DNA from: Bombus terrestris
Taxonomy: Eukaryota; Arthropoda; Insecta; Hymenoptera; Apidae
Direction: 5' to 3'
Assembly: GCF_910591885.1 (NCBI RefSeq)
Contig: NW_025963557.1
Span: 1,860,001-1,924,000 of the forward strand
Length of the DNA: 64,000 nt
Positions within the stretch are counted from its first letter, which is position 1, and each line of letters starts with the position of its first letter. The position numbers were made by a program, and so were the translations under genes. The notes under the pieces were generated by a model. It saw only the letters and a list, made by a program, of their open reading frames with translations, was not told where the DNA came from and ran no database searches. Shown here one piece after another: positions 43,601-58,987 of this stretch.

Positions 43601-44113
43601 ACGTTATTGCGAATAACGTTATATTGTGTCACTTTATGACGTATGACGTCATGTAGTATTACGTCTTAACGTATGACGGTTTGTAGTATTGCGTTATTCC
43701 GTATAACGTTATATAGTGTTACATTATAAAGTATGACGTCGTGTAGTATTACGTTATAACGTATGACGTTATGTATTATTACGATATAACGTATGACGTC
43801 ATGTAGTATTACGTTATAACGTATGACGTCATGTAATTTTGCTTTATAACGTATGATGTTATGGAGTATTACGTTATAACGTATGACGTCATGTAATTTT
43901 GCTTTATAACGTTTGATGTTATGGAGTATTACGTTATAACGTATGACGTCATGTGGTAATACTTTATTACGAATAACGTTATATTGTGTTACTTTATGAC
44001 GTATGACGTCATGTAGTATTAGGTTACAACATATGACGTTATGTAGTATTGCGATACAACGTATGACGTCATGTGGTGTTACGTTATTGCGAATAACGTT
44101 ATATTGTGTTACT

Positions 44114-44141
44114 TTATGTAGTATGACTTATGTAGTATGAC
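44114..44141 (+). repeat. 14-bp insertion marker 14
   Basis: Two intact halves, class gamma. It corresponds to marker 11 at offset 10,571 but lacks its TTGATG change. The next marker is 2,084 bp downstream. Confidence 0.92.
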
Positions 44142-46197
44142 GTGATGTAGCATTTCTTTATAATGTATCACGTTATGTAGCATTACGGTATAACGAATAA
44201 CGTTGTACTGTGTTACTTTATAACGTATGACGTTATGTAGTGTTACGTTATAACGTATGACGTCGTGTAGTATTACGTTATAACGTATGACGTTATGTAT
44301 TATTACGATATAACGTAATACGTTATGCAGAATTGGGTTATAACGTATGAGGTCATGTAGTTTTGCGTTATAACGTATGACGTTACGTAGTATTACGTTA
44401 TAACGTATGAGGTCATGTGGTATTACGTTATTACGAATAACGTTAAATTGTGTTACTTTATGACGTATGACGTCATGTAGTATTACTTCATGACGTATGA
44501 CCTCATGTAGTATTAGGTTACAACGTATGACGTTATGTATTATTACGATATAACCTATGAAGTTATGTATTATTACGATATAACGTATGACGTCATGTAG
44601 TATTACGTTATAACGTATGCCGTCATGTAGCATTACGTTATAACATATGACGTCATGTAGTATTACGATATAACGTACAACGTTATATAGAATTACGATA
44701 TAACGCACAACGTTATGTCGTATTACGTTATAACGTATCATGTCATGTAGTATTACGTTATAACGTATGACGTCATGTAGTATTGGGTTACAACGTATGA
44801 CGTTATGTATTATTACGATATAACGTATGATGTCATGTGGTATTACGTTATTACGAATAACGTTATATTGTGTTACTTTATGACGTATGACGTCATGTAG
44901 TATTACTTCATGACGTATGACGTCATGTTGTATTAGGTTACAACGTATGACGTTATGTATTATTACGATATAACGTATGACGTTATGTATTATTACGATA
45001 TAACGTATGACGTTATGTATTATTACGATATAACGTATGACGTCATGTAGTAATTCGTTCTAACGTATGCCGTCATGTAGTATTACGTTATAACATATGA
45101 CGTCATGTAGTATTACGATATAACGTACAACGTTATATAGAATTACGATATAACGCACAACGTTACGTCGTAATACGTTATAACGTATCATGTCATGTAG
45201 TATAACGTTATAACGTATGACGTCATGTAGTATTGGGTTACAACGTATGACGTTATGTATTATTACGATATAACGTATGATGTCATGTAGTATTCCGTTA
45301 TAACGTATGCCGTCATGTAGTATTACGTTATAACATATGACGTAATGTAGTATTACGATATAACGTACAACGTTATATAGAATTACGATATAACGCACAA
45401 CGTTATGTCGTATTACGTTATAACGTATCATGTCATGTAGTATTACGTTATAACGTATGACGTCATGTAGTATTGGGTTACAACGTATGACGTTATGTAT
45501 TATTACGATATAACGTATGATGTCATGTGGTATTACGTTATTACGAATAACGTTATATTGTGTTACTTTATGACGTATGACGTCATGTAGTATTACTTCA
45601 TGACGTATGACGTCATGTTGTATTAGGTTACAACGTATGACGTTATGTATTATTACGATATAACGTATGACGTTATGTATTATTACGATATAACGTATGA
45701 CGTTATGTATTATTACGATATAACGTATGACGTCATGTAGTAATTCGTTCTAACGTATGCCGTCATGTAGTATTACGTTATAACATATGACGTCATGTAG
45801 TATTACGATATAACGTACAACGTTATATAGAATTACGATATAACGCACAACGTTATGTCGTATTACGTTATAACGTATCATGTCATGTAGCATTACGTTA
45901 TAACGTATGACTTTATGGAGTATTACGTTATAACGTATGATGTCATGTGGTATTACGTTATTGCGAATAACGTTATATAGTGTTACTTTATGAAGTATGA
46001 CGTTATGTTGTATTACGTTATAGCGTATGACGTTATGGAGCATTACGTTATAACGTATGAGGTCATGTGGTATTACATTAGTACGAATATCGTAATATTG
46101 TGTTACTTTATGACGTACGACGTCATGTAGTATTACTTTATGACGTATGACGTCATGTGGTATTACGTTATTACGAATAACGTTATATTTTGTTACT

Positions 46198-46225
46198 TTA
46201 TGTAGTATGACTTATGTAGTATGAC
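46198..46225 (+). repeat. 14-bp insertion marker 15
   Basis: Two intact halves preceded by TTATATTTTGTTAC (private) and followed by GCTGTACTG (private). Both changes recur at 58960, 12,762 bp away. Class beta. The next marker is 1,454 bp downstream. Confidence 0.92.
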
Positions 46226-46613
46226 GTGATGTAGCATTTCTTTATAATGTATGACGTTATGTAGCATTACGGTATAACGAATAACGCTGTACTGTGTTAC
46301 TTTATAACGTATGACGTTATGTAGTGTTACGTTATAACGTATGACGTCGTGTAGTATTACGTTATAACGTATGACGTTATGTATTATTACGATATAACGT
46401 AATACGTTATGCAGAATTGGGTTATAACGTATGACGTCATGTAGTTTTGCGTTATAACGTATGACGTTACGTAGTATTACGTTATAACGTATGATGTTAT
46501 GGAGTATTACGTTATAACGTATGAGGTCATGTGGTATTACGTTATTACGAATATCGTAATATTGTGATACTTTATGACGCATGACGCCATGTAGTATTAC
46601 TTTATTACGTATG

Positions 46614-48376
46614 ACGTCATGTAGTATTAGGTTATAGCGTATGACGTTATGTATTATTACGATATAACGTATGACGTTATGCAGTATTAGGTTATAACGT
46701 ATGATGTCATATACTTTTGCGTTATAACGTATGACGTTATGGAGTATTACGTTATAACGTATGACGTGTTGTGGTATTACGTTATTGCGAATAACGTTAT
46801 ATTGTGTTACTTTATAACGTATGACGTCATGTAGTATTACGTTATAACGTATGGCGTTATGTAGTATTACGATTTCACGTATGACGTCATGTGGTATTAC
46901 GTTATTGCGAATAACGTTATATTGTGTTACTTTCTGATGTATGACGTCATGTAGTATTACGTTATAGCGTATGACGTTATGGAGCATTACGTTATAACGT
47001 ATGAGGTCATGTGGTATTACATTAGTACGAATATCGTAATATTGTGTTACTTTATGACGTACGACGTCATGTAGTATTACTTTATGACGTATGACGTCAT
47101 GTGGTATTACGTTATTGCGAATAACGTTATATTGTGTTACTTTATGACGTATGACGTCATGTAGTATTGCGTTATAACGTATGACGGTATGTAGTATTAC
47201 GTTATTCCGTATAACGTTATATCGTGTTACTTTATGACGTATGACGTCATGTAGTATTACTTTATGACGTATGACGTCATGTAGTATTAGGTTACAGCGT
47301 ATGACGTTATGTATTATTACGATATAACGTATGACGTCATGTAGTATTACGTTATAACGTATGACGTCATGTAATTTTGCTTTATAACGTATGATGTTAT
47401 GGAGTATTACGTTATAACGTATGACGTCATGTAATTTTGCTTTATAACGTATGATGTTATGGAGTATTACGTTATAACGTATGACGTCATGTGGTAATAC
47501 TTTATTACGAATAACGTTATATTGTGTTACTTTATGACGTATGACGTCATGTAGTATTAGGTTACAACATATGACGTTATGTAGTATTGCGATACAACGT
47601 ATGACGTCATGTGGTGTTACGTTATTGCGAATAACGTTATATTGTGTTACTTTATGTAGTATGACTTATGTAGTATGACGTGATGTAGCATTTCTTTATA
47701 ATGTATCACGTTATGTAGCATTACGGTATAACGAATAACGTTGTACTGTGTTACTTTATAACGTATGACGTTATGTAGTGTTACGTTATAACGTATGACG
47801 TCGTGTAGTATTACGTTATAACGTATGACGTTATGTATTATTACGATATAACGTAATACGTTATGCAGAATTGGGTTATAACGTATGAGGTCATGTAGTT
47901 TTGCGTTATAACGTATGACGTTACGTAGTATTACGTTATAACGTATGAGGTCATGTGGTATTACGTTATTACGAATAACGTTAAATTGTGTTACTTTATG
48001 ACGTATGACGTCATGTAGTATTACTTCATGACGTATGACCTCATGTAGTATTAGGTTACAACGTATGACGTTATGTATTATTACGATATAACCTATGAAG
48101 TTATGTATTATTACGATATAACGTATGACGTCATGTAGTATTACGTTATAACGTATGCCGTCATGTAGCATTACGTTATAACATATGACGTCATGTAGTA
48201 TTACGATATAACGTACAACGTTATATAGAATTACGATATAACGCACAACGTTATGTCGTATTACGTTATAACGTATCATGTCATGTAGTATTACGTTATA
48301 ACGTATGACGTCATGTAGTATTGGGTTACAACGTATGACGTTATGTATTATTACGATATAACGTATGATGTCATGT
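46614..48376. repeat. About 1.8-kb block paired with 52088-53850
   Basis: The offset is 5,474 bp. Shared rare marks are GGTTATAGCG, ATATACTTTTGCG, GTGTTGTGG and GATTTCACG. The pairing ends near 48,377, where this copy reads ATGTTGTATTACG and the other ATGTGGTATTACG. Confidence 0.82.
47652..47679 (+). repeat. 14-bp insertion marker 16
   Basis: Two intact halves, class gamma, matched by the marker at 60414 (offset 12,762) and the one at 53126 (offset 5,474). Confidence 0.92.
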
Positions 48377-51300
48377 TGTATTACGTTATAACGTATGCCG
48401 TCATGTAGTATTACGTTATAACATATGACGTAATGTAGTATTACGATATAACGTACAACGTTATATAGAATTACGATATAACGCACAACGTTATGTCGTA
48501 TTACGTTATAACGTATCATGTCATGTAGTATTACGTTATAACGTATGACGTCGTGTAGTATTACGTTATAACGTATGACGTTATGTATTATTACGATATA
48601 ACGTAATACGTTATGCAGAATTGGGTTATAACGTATGAGGTCATGTAGTTTTGCGTTATAACGTATGACGTTACGTAGTATTACGTTATAACGTATGATG
48701 TCATGTGGTATTACGTTATTACGAATAACGTTATATTGTGTTACTTTATGACGTATGACGTCATGTAGTATTACTTCATGACGTATGACGTCATGTTGTA
48801 TTAGGTTACAACGTATGACGTTATGTATTATTACGATATAACGTATGACGTTATGTATTATTACGATATAACGTATGACGTTATGTATTATTACGATATA
48901 ACGTATGACGTCATGTAGTAATTCGTTCTAACGTATGCCGTCATGTAGTATTACGTTATAACATATGACGTCATGTAGTATTACGATATAACGTACAACG
49001 TTATATAGAATTACGATATAACGCACAACGTTATGTCGTATTACGTTATAACGTATGACGTCATGTAGTTTTGCGTTATAACGTATGACGTTATGTAGTA
49101 TTACGTTATAACGTATGACGTCATGTGTTATTACGTTATTACGAATAACGTTATGTCGTATTACGTTATAACGTATGACGTCATGTAGTTTTGCGTTATA
49201 ACAAATGACGTTATGTAGTATTACGTTATAACGTGTGAGGTCATGTGGTATTACATTATTACGAATATCGTAATATTGTGTTACTTTATGACCTACGACG
49301 TCATGTAGTATTACTTTATGACGTATGACGTCATGTAGTATTAGGTTACAACGTATGACGTTATGTATTATTACGATATAACGTATGACGTCATGTAGTA
49401 TTACGTTATAACGTATGACGTTATGTCGTATTACGTTATAACGTATCATGTCATGTAGTAATACGTTATAACGTATGACGTCATGTAGTAATACGATATA
49501 ACGTATGACGGTATGTAGTATTACGTTATTCCGTATAACGTTATATCGTGTTACTTTATGAAGTATGACGTTATGTTGTATTACGTTATAACGTATGACG
49601 TTATGGAGTATTACGTTATAACGTATGAGGTCATGTGGTATTACATTATTACGAATATCGTAATATTGTGTTACTTTATGACGTACGACGTCATGTAGCA
49701 TTACTTTATGACGTATGACGTCATGTGGTATTACGTTATTGCGAATAACGTTATATTGTGTTACTTTATTATGTATGACGTCATGTAGTATTACGTTATA
49801 ACGTATGACGGTATGTAGTATTACGTTATTCCGTATAACGTTATATAGTGTTACTTTATGAAGTATGACGTTATGTTGTATTACGTTATAACGTATGACG
49901 TTATGGAGTATTACGTTATAACGTATGAGGTCATGTGGTATTACATTATTACGAATATCGTAATATTGTGTTACTTTATGACGTACGACGTCATGTAGCA
50001 TTACTTTATGACGTATGACGTCATGTGGTATTACGTTATTGCGAATAACGTTATATTGTGTTACTTTATGACGTATGACGTCATGTAGTATTACGTTATA
50101 ACGTATGACGGTATGTAGTATTACGTTATTCCGTATAACGTTATATCGTGTTACTTTATGACGTGTGACGTCATGTAGTATTACTTTATGACGTATGACG
50201 TCATGTAGTATTAGGTTACAACGTATGACGTTATGTATTATTACGATATAACGTATGACGTTATGTATTATTACGATATAACGTATGACGTTATGTAGTA
50301 TTACGATATAACGTATGACGTCATGTGGTGTTACGTAATTGCGAATAACGTTATATTGTGTTACTTTATGACGTATGACGTCATGTAGTATTAGGTTGCA
50401 ACGTATGACGTTATGTATTATTACGATATAACGTATGACGTCATGTAGTTTTGCGTTATAACGTATGACTTTACGTAGTATTACGTTATAACGTATGATG
50501 TTATGGAGTATTACGTTATAACGTATGACGTCATGTGGTAATACTTTATTACGAATAACGTTATATTGTGTTACTTTATGACGTATGACGTCATGGAGTA
50601 TTAGGTTACAACGTATGACGTTATGTATTATTACGATATAACGTATGACGTTATGCAGTATTAGGTTATAACGTATGACGTCATGTAGTTTTGCGTTATA
50701 ACGTATGACGTTATGTAGTATTACGATATAACGTATGACGTCATGTGGTATTACGTTATTGCGAATAACGTTATATTGTGTCACTTTATGACGTATGACG
50801 TCATATAGTATTACGTTTTAACGTATGACGGTATGTAGTATTGCGTTATTCCGTATAACGTTATATAGTGTTACATTATAAAGTATGACGTCGTGTAGTA
50901 TTACGTTATAACGTATGACGTTATGTATTATTACGATATAACGTATGACGTTATGCAGTATTAGGTTATAACGTATGACGTCATGTAGTTTTGCGTTATA
51001 ACGTATGATGTTATGGAGTATTACGTTATAACGTATGACGTCATGTGGTAATACTTTATTACGAATAACGTTATATTGTGTTACTTTATGACGTATGACG
51101 TCATGTAGTATTAGGTTACGACGTATGACGTTATGTATTATTACGATATAACGTATGACGTTATGCAGTATTAGCTTATAACGTATGACGTCATGTAGTT
51201 TTGCGTTATAACTTATGACGTTATGTAGTATTGCGATACAACGTATGACGTCATGTGGTGTTACGTTATTGCGAATAACGTTATATTGTGTTACTTTATG

Positions 51301-53125
51301 ACGTATGACGTCATGTAGTATTACGTTATAACGTATGACGGTATGTAGTATTACGTTATTCCGTATAACGTTATATAGTGTTACTTTATGATGTATGACG
51401 TTATGTTGTATTACGTTATAGCGTATGACGTTATGGAGCATTACGTTAGAACATATGAGGTCATGTGGTATTACATTAGTACGAATATCGTAATATTGTG
51501 TTACTTTATGGCGTATGACGTCATGTAGTATTACTTTGTGACGTATGACGGTATGTAGTATTACGTTATTCCGTATAACGTTATATAGTGTTACGTTATA
51601 AAGTATGACGTCGAGTAGTATTACGTTATAACGTATGACTTTATGGAGTATTACGTTATAACGTATGACGTCATGTGGTATTATGTTATTACAAATATCG
51701 TAATATTGTGTTACTTTATGACGTATGACGTCATGTAGTATTACTTTATGACGTATGACGTTATGTTGTATTTGGTTACAACGTATGATGTTATGTATTA
51801 TTACGATATAACGTATGACGTTATGTATTATTACGATATAACGTATGACGTTATGCAGTATTAGCTTATAACGTATGACGTCATGTAGTTTTGCGTTATA
51901 ACTTATGACGTTATGTAGTAATTCGATACAACGTATGACGTCATGTGGTGTTACGTTATTGCGAATAACGTTATATTGTGTTACTTTATGACGTATGACG
52001 TCATGTAGTATTACGTTATAACGTATGACGGTATGTAGTATTACGTTATTCCGTATAACGTTATATAGTGTTACATTATAAAGTATGACGTCATGTAGTA
52101 TTAGGTTATAGCGTATGACGTTATGTATTATTACGATATAACGTATGACGTTATGCAGTATTAGGTTATAACGTATGATGTCATATACTTTTGCGTTATA
52201 ACGTATGACGTTATGGAGTATTACGTTATAACGTATGACGTGTTGTGGTATTACGTTATTGCGAATAACGTTATATTGTGTTACTTTATAACGTATGACG
52301 TCATGTAGTATTACGTTATAACGTATGGCGTTATGTAGTATTACGATTTCACGTATGACGACATGTGGTATTACGTTATTGCGAATAACGTTATATTGTG
52401 TTACTTTCTGATGTATGACGTCATGTAGTATTACGTTATAGCGTATGACGTTATGGAGCATTACGTTATAACGTATGAGGTCATGTGGTATTACATTAGT
52501 ACGAATATCGTAATATTGTGTTACTTTATGACGTACGACGTCATGTAGTATTACTTTATGACGTATGACGTCATGTGGTATTACGTTATTGCGAATAACG
52601 TTATATTGTGTTACTTTATGACGTATGACGTCATGTAGTATTGCGTTATAACGTATGACGGTATGTAGTATTACGTTATTCCGTATAACGTTATATCGTG
52701 TTACTTTATGACGTATGACGTCATGTAGTATTACTTTATGACGTATGACGTCATGTAGTATTAGGTTACAACGTATGACGTTATGTATTATTACGATATA
52801 ACGTATGACGTCATGTAGTATTACGTTATAACGTATGACGTCATGTAATTTTGCTTTATAACGTATGATGTTATGGAGTATTACGTTATAACGTATGACG
52901 TCATGTAATTTTGCTTTATAACGTATGATGTTATGGAGTATTACGTTATAACGTATGACGTCATGTGGTAATACTTTATTACGAATAACGTTATATTGTG
53001 TTACTTTATGACGTATGACGTCATGTAGTATTAGGTTACAACATATGACGTTATGTAGTATTGCGATACAACGTATGACGTCATGTGGTGTTACGTTATT
53101 GCGAATAACGTTATATTGTGTTACT

Positions 53126-53153
53126 TTATGTAGTATGACTTATGTAGTATGAC
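53126..53153 (+). repeat. 14-bp insertion marker 17
   Basis: Two intact halves followed by TTGATGTAGC, the private change shared with 33543. Class gamma. The next marker is 5,834 bp downstream, the longest gap between markers. Confidence 0.92.
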
Positions 53154-56100
53154 TTGATGTAGCATTTCTTTATAATGTATCACGTTATGTAGCATTACGG
53201 TATAACGAATAACGTTGTACTGTGTTACTTTATAACGTATGACGTTATGTAGTGTTACGTTATAACGTATGACGTCGTGTAGTATTACGTTATAACGTAT
53301 GACGTTATGTATTATTACGATATAACGTAATACGTTATGCAGAATTGGGTCATAACGTATGAGGTCATGTAGTTTTGCGTTATAACGTATGACGTTACGT
53401 AGTATTACGTTATAACGTATGAGGTCATGTGGTATTACGTTATTACGAATAACGTTAAATTGTGTTACTTTATGACGTATGACGTCATGTAGTATTACTT
53501 CATGACGTATGACCTCATGTAGTATTAGGTTACAACGTATGACGTTATGTATTATTACGATATAACCTATGAAGTTATGTATTATTACGATATAACGTAT
53601 GACGTCATGTAGTATTACGTTATAACGTATGCCGTCATGTAGCATTACGTTATAACATATGACGTCATGTAGTATTACGATATAACGTACAACGTTATAT
53701 AGAATTACGATATAACGCACAACGTTATGTCGTATTACGTTATAACGTATCATGTCATGTAGTATTACGTTATAACGTATGACGTCATGTAGTATTGGGT
53801 TACAACGTATGACGTTATGTATTATTACGATATGACGTATGATGTCATGTGGTATTACGTTATTACGAATAACGTTATATTGTGTTACTTTATGACGTAT
53901 GACGTCATGTAGTATTACTTCATGACGTATGACGTCATGTTGTATTAGGTTACAACGTATGACGTTATGTATTATTACGATATAACGTATGACGTTATGT
54001 ATTATTACGATATAACGTATGACGTTATGTATTATTACGATATAACGCATGACGTCATGTAGTAATTCGTTCTAACGTATGCCGTCATGTAGTATTACGT
54101 TATAACATATGACGTCATGTAGTATTACGATATAACGTACAACGTTATATAGAATTACGATATAACGCACAACGTTACGTCGTAATACGTTATAACGTAT
54201 CATGTCATGTAGTATTACGTTATAACGTATGACGTCATGTAGTATTGGGTTACAACGTATGACGTTATGTATTATTACGATATAACGTATGATGTCATGT
54301 AGTATTACGTTATAACGTATGCCGTCATGTAGTATTACGTTATAACATATGACGTAATGTAGTATTACGATATAACGTACAACGTTATATAGAATTACGA
54401 TATAACGCACAACGTTATGTCGTATTACGTTATAACGTATCATGTCATGTAGTATTACGTTATAACGTATGACGTCATGTAGTATTGGGTTACAACGTAT
54501 GACGTTATGTATTATTACGATATAACGTATGATGTCATGTGGTATTACGTTATTACGAATAACGTTATATTGTGTTACTTTATGACGTATGACGTCATGT
54601 AGTATTACTTCATGACGTATGACATCATGTTGTATTAGGTTACAACGTATGACGTTATGAATTATTACGATATAACGTATGACGTTATGTATTATTACGA
54701 TATAACGTATGACGTTATGTATTAATACGATATAACGTATGACGTCATGTAGTAATTCGTTCTAACGTATGCCGTCATGTAGTATTACGTTATAACATAT
54801 GACGTCATGTAGTATTACGATATAACGTACAACGTTATATAGAATTACGATATAACGCACAACGTTACGTCGTAATACGTTATAACGTATCATGTCATGT
54901 AGTATTACGTTATAACGTATGACGTCATGTAGTATTGGGTTACAACGTATGACGTTATGTATTATTACGATATAACGTATGATGTCATGTAGTATTACGT
55001 TATAACGTATGCCGTCATGTAGTATTACGTTATAACATATGACGTAATGTAGTATTACGATATAACGTACAACGTTATATAGAATTACGATATAACGCAG
55101 AACGTTATGTCGTATTACGTTATAACGTATGACGTCATGTAGTTTTGCGTTATAACGTATGACGTTATGTAGTATTACGTTATAACGTATGACGTCATGT
55201 GTTATTACGTTATTACGAATAACGTTATGTCGTATTACGTTATAACGTATGACGTCATGTAGTTTTGCGTTATAACAAATGACGTTATGTAGTATTACGT
55301 TATAACGTGTGAGGTCATGTGGTATTACATTATTACGAATATCGTAATATTGTGTTACTTTATGACCTACGACGTCATGTAGTATTACTTTATGACGTAT
55401 GACGTCATGTAGTATTAGGTTACAACGTATGACGTTATGTATTATTACGATATAACGTATGACGTCATGTAGTATTACGTTATAACGTATGACGTTATGT
55501 CGTATTACGTTATAACGTATCGTGTCATGTAGTATTACGTTATAACGTATGACGTCATGTAGTAATACGATATAACGTATGACGGTATGTAGTATTACGT
55601 TATTCCGTATAACGTTATATCGTGTTACTTTATGAAGTATGACGTTATGTTGTATTACGTTATAACGTATGACGTTATGGAGTATTACGTTATAACGTAT
55701 GAGGTCATGTGGTATTACATTATTACGAATATCGTAATATTGTGTTACTTTATGACGTACGACGTCATGTAGCATTACTTTATGACGTATGACGTCATGT
55801 GGTATTACGTTATTGCGAATAACGTTATATTGTGTTACTTTATTATGTATGACGTCATGTAGTATTACGTTATAACGTATGACGGTATGTAGTATTACGT
55901 TATTCCGTATAACGTTATATAGTGTTACTTTATGAAGTATGACGTTATGTTGTATTACGTTATAACGTATGACGTTATGGAGTATTACGTTATAACGTAT
56001 GAGGTCATGTGGTATTACATTATTACGAATATCGTAATATTGTGTTACTTTATGACGTACGACGTCATGTAGCATTACTTTATGACGTATGACGTCATGT

Positions 56101-58959
56101 GGTATTACGTTATTGCGAATAACGTTATATTGTGATACTTTATGACGTATGACGTCATGTAGTATTACGTTATAACGTATGACGGTATGTAGTATTACGT
56201 TATTCCGTATAACGTTATATCGTGTTACTTTATGACGTGTGACGTCATGTAGTATTACTTTATGACGTATGACGTCATGTAGTATTAGGTTACAACGTAT
56301 GACGTTATGTATTATTACGATATAACGTATGACGTTATGTATTATTACGATATAACGCATGACGTTATGTAGTATTACGATATAACGTATGACGTCATGT
56401 GGTGTTACGTAATTGCGAATAACGTTATATTGTGTTACTTTATGACGTATGACGTCATGTAGTATTAGGTTGCAACGTATGACGTTATGTATTATTACGA
56501 TATAACGTATGACGTCATGTAGTTTTGCGTTATAACGTATGACTTTACGTAGTATTACGTTATAACGTATGATGTTATGGAGTATTACGTTATAACGTAT
56601 GACGTCATGTGGTAATACTTTATTACGAATAACGTTATATTGTGTTACTTTATGACGTATGACGTCATGGAGTATTAGGTTACAACGTATGACGTTATGT
56701 ATTATTACGATATAACGTATGACGTTATGCAGTATTAGGTTATAACGTATGACGTCATGTAGTTTTGCGTTATAACGTATGACGTTATGTATTATTACGA
56801 TATAACGTATGACGTCATGTGGTATTACGTTATTGCGAATAACGTTATATTGTGTCACTTTATGACGTATGACGTCATATAGTATTACGTTTTAACGTAT
56901 GACGGTATGTAGTATTGCGTTATTCCGTATAACGTTATATAGTGTTACATTATAAAGTATGACGTCGTGTAGTATTACGTTATAACGTATGACGTTATGT
57001 ATTATTACGATATAACGTATGACGTTATGCAGTATTAGGTTATAACGTATGACGTCATGTAGTTTTGCGTTATAACGTATGATGTTATGGAGTATTACGT
57101 TATAACGTATGACGTCATGTGGTAATACTTTATTACGAATAACGTTATATTGTGTTACTTTATGACGTATGACGTCATGTAGTATTAGGTTACGACGTAT
57201 GACGTTATGTATTATTACGATATAACGTATGACGTTATGCAGTATTAGCTTATAACGTATGACGTCATGTAGGTTTGCGTTATAACTTATGACGTTATGT
57301 AGTATTGCGATACAACGTATGACGTCATGTGGTGTTACGTTATTGCGAATAACGTTATATTGTGTTACTTTTTGACGTATGACGTCATGTAGTATTACGT
57401 TATAACGTATGACGGTATGTAGTATTACGTTATTCCGTATAACGTTATATAGTGTTACTTTATGATGTATGACGTTATGTTGTATTACGTTATAGCGTAT
57501 GACGTTATGGAGCATTACGTTAGAACATATGAGGTCATGTGGTATTACATTAGTACGAATATCGTAATATTGTGTTACTTTATGGCGTATGACGTCATGT
57601 AGTATTACTTTGTGACGTATGACGGTATGTAGTATTACGTTATTCCGTATAACGTTATATAGTGTTACGTTATAAAGTATGACGTCGAGTAGTATTACGT
57701 TATAACGTAGGACGTTATGTATTATTACGATATAACGTATGACGTTATGTATTATTACGATATAACGTATGACGTTATGTATTATTACGATATAACGTAT
57801 GACGTCATGTAGTAATTCGTTCTAACGTATGCCGTCATGTAGTATTACGTTATAACATATGACGTCATGTAGTATTACGATATAACGTACAACGTTATAT
57901 AGAATTACGATATAACGCACAACGTTACGTCGTAATACGTTATAACGTATCATGTCATGTAGTATTACGTTATAACGTATGACGTCATGTAGTATTGGGT
58001 TACAACGTATGACGTTATGTATTATTACGATATAACGTATGATGTCATGTAGTATTCCGTTATAACGTATGCCGTCATGTAGTATTACGTTATAACATAT
58101 GACGTAATGTAGTATTACGATATAACGTACAACGTTATATAGAATTACGATATAACGCACAACGTTATGTCGTATTACGTTATAACGTATCATGTCATGT
58201 AGTATTACGTTATAACGTATGACGTCATGTAGTATTGGGTTACAACGTATGACGTTATGTATTATTACGATATAACGTATGATGTCATGTGGTATTACGT
58301 TATTACGAATAACGTTATATTGTGTTACTTTATGACGTATGACGTCATGTAGTATTACTTCATGACGTATGACGTCATGTTGTATTAGGTTACAACGTAT
58401 GACGTTATGTATTATTACGATATAACGTATGACGTTATGTATTATTACGATATAACGTATGACGTTATGTATTATTACGATATAACGTATGACGTCATGT
58501 AGTAATTCGTTCTAACGTATGCCGTCATGTAGTATTACGTTATAACATATGACGTCATGTAGTATTACGATATAACGTACAACGTTATATAGAATTACGA
58601 TATAACGCACAACGTTATGTCGTATTACGTTATAACGTATCATGTCATGTAGCATTACGTTATAACGTATGACTTTATGGAGTATTACGTTATAACGTAT
58701 GATGTCATGTGGTATTACGTTATTGCGAATAACGTTATATAGTGTTACTTTATGAAGTATGACGTTATGTTGTATTACGTTATAGCGTATGACGTTATGG
58801 AGCATTACGTTATAACGTATGAGGTCATGTGGTATTACATTAGTACGAATATCGTAATATTGTGTTACTTTATGACGTACGACGTCATGTAGTATTACTT
58901 TATGACGTATGACGTCATGTGGTATTACGTTATTACGAATAACGTTATATTTTGTTACT

Positions 58960-58987
58960 TTATGTAGTATGACTTATGTAGTATGAC
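58960..58987 (+). repeat. 14-bp insertion marker 18
   Basis: Two intact halves with TTATATTTTGTTAC before and GCTGTACTG after, identical to the marker at 46198. The next marker is 1,454 bp downstream, as in the earlier copy. Confidence 0.92.

Larger units (their letters stand above)
39750..45860. repeat. About 6-kb block paired with 29180-35250
   Basis: The offset is 10,571 bp. Both copies hold a 3,464-bp marker interval. This copy has GATTTAACG at about 41,570 where the others at about 23,095 and 30,993 have GATGTAACG; that change brings a TAA into the minus-strand frame. It also has three units in a TATTATTACGATATAACG run near 45,650 where the partner near 35,090 has two. The pair diverges near 45,860. 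Confidence 0.83.
44946..57707. repeat. Top-level higher-order unit of about 12.76 kb
   Basis: Sequence from 44,946 recurs from 57,708 at an offset of 12,762 bp, including both markers (46198/58960 and 47652/60414) with their private substitutions. A local difference between about 48,540 and 48,700 costs the second copy three monomers, and the match then continues at offset 12,672 to the window edge (51,328 against 64,000). Only half of the second copy is inside the window. Confidence 0.82.

Noticed and set aside
33543..53153. The two equal 5,474-bp marker intervals (33543-39017 and 47652-53126) as copies of one another
   Set aside because: They do not align end to end. Offsets change between about 14,109, 13,779 and 13,539 inside them, and the closing markers are of different class, so the equal length looks coincidental.
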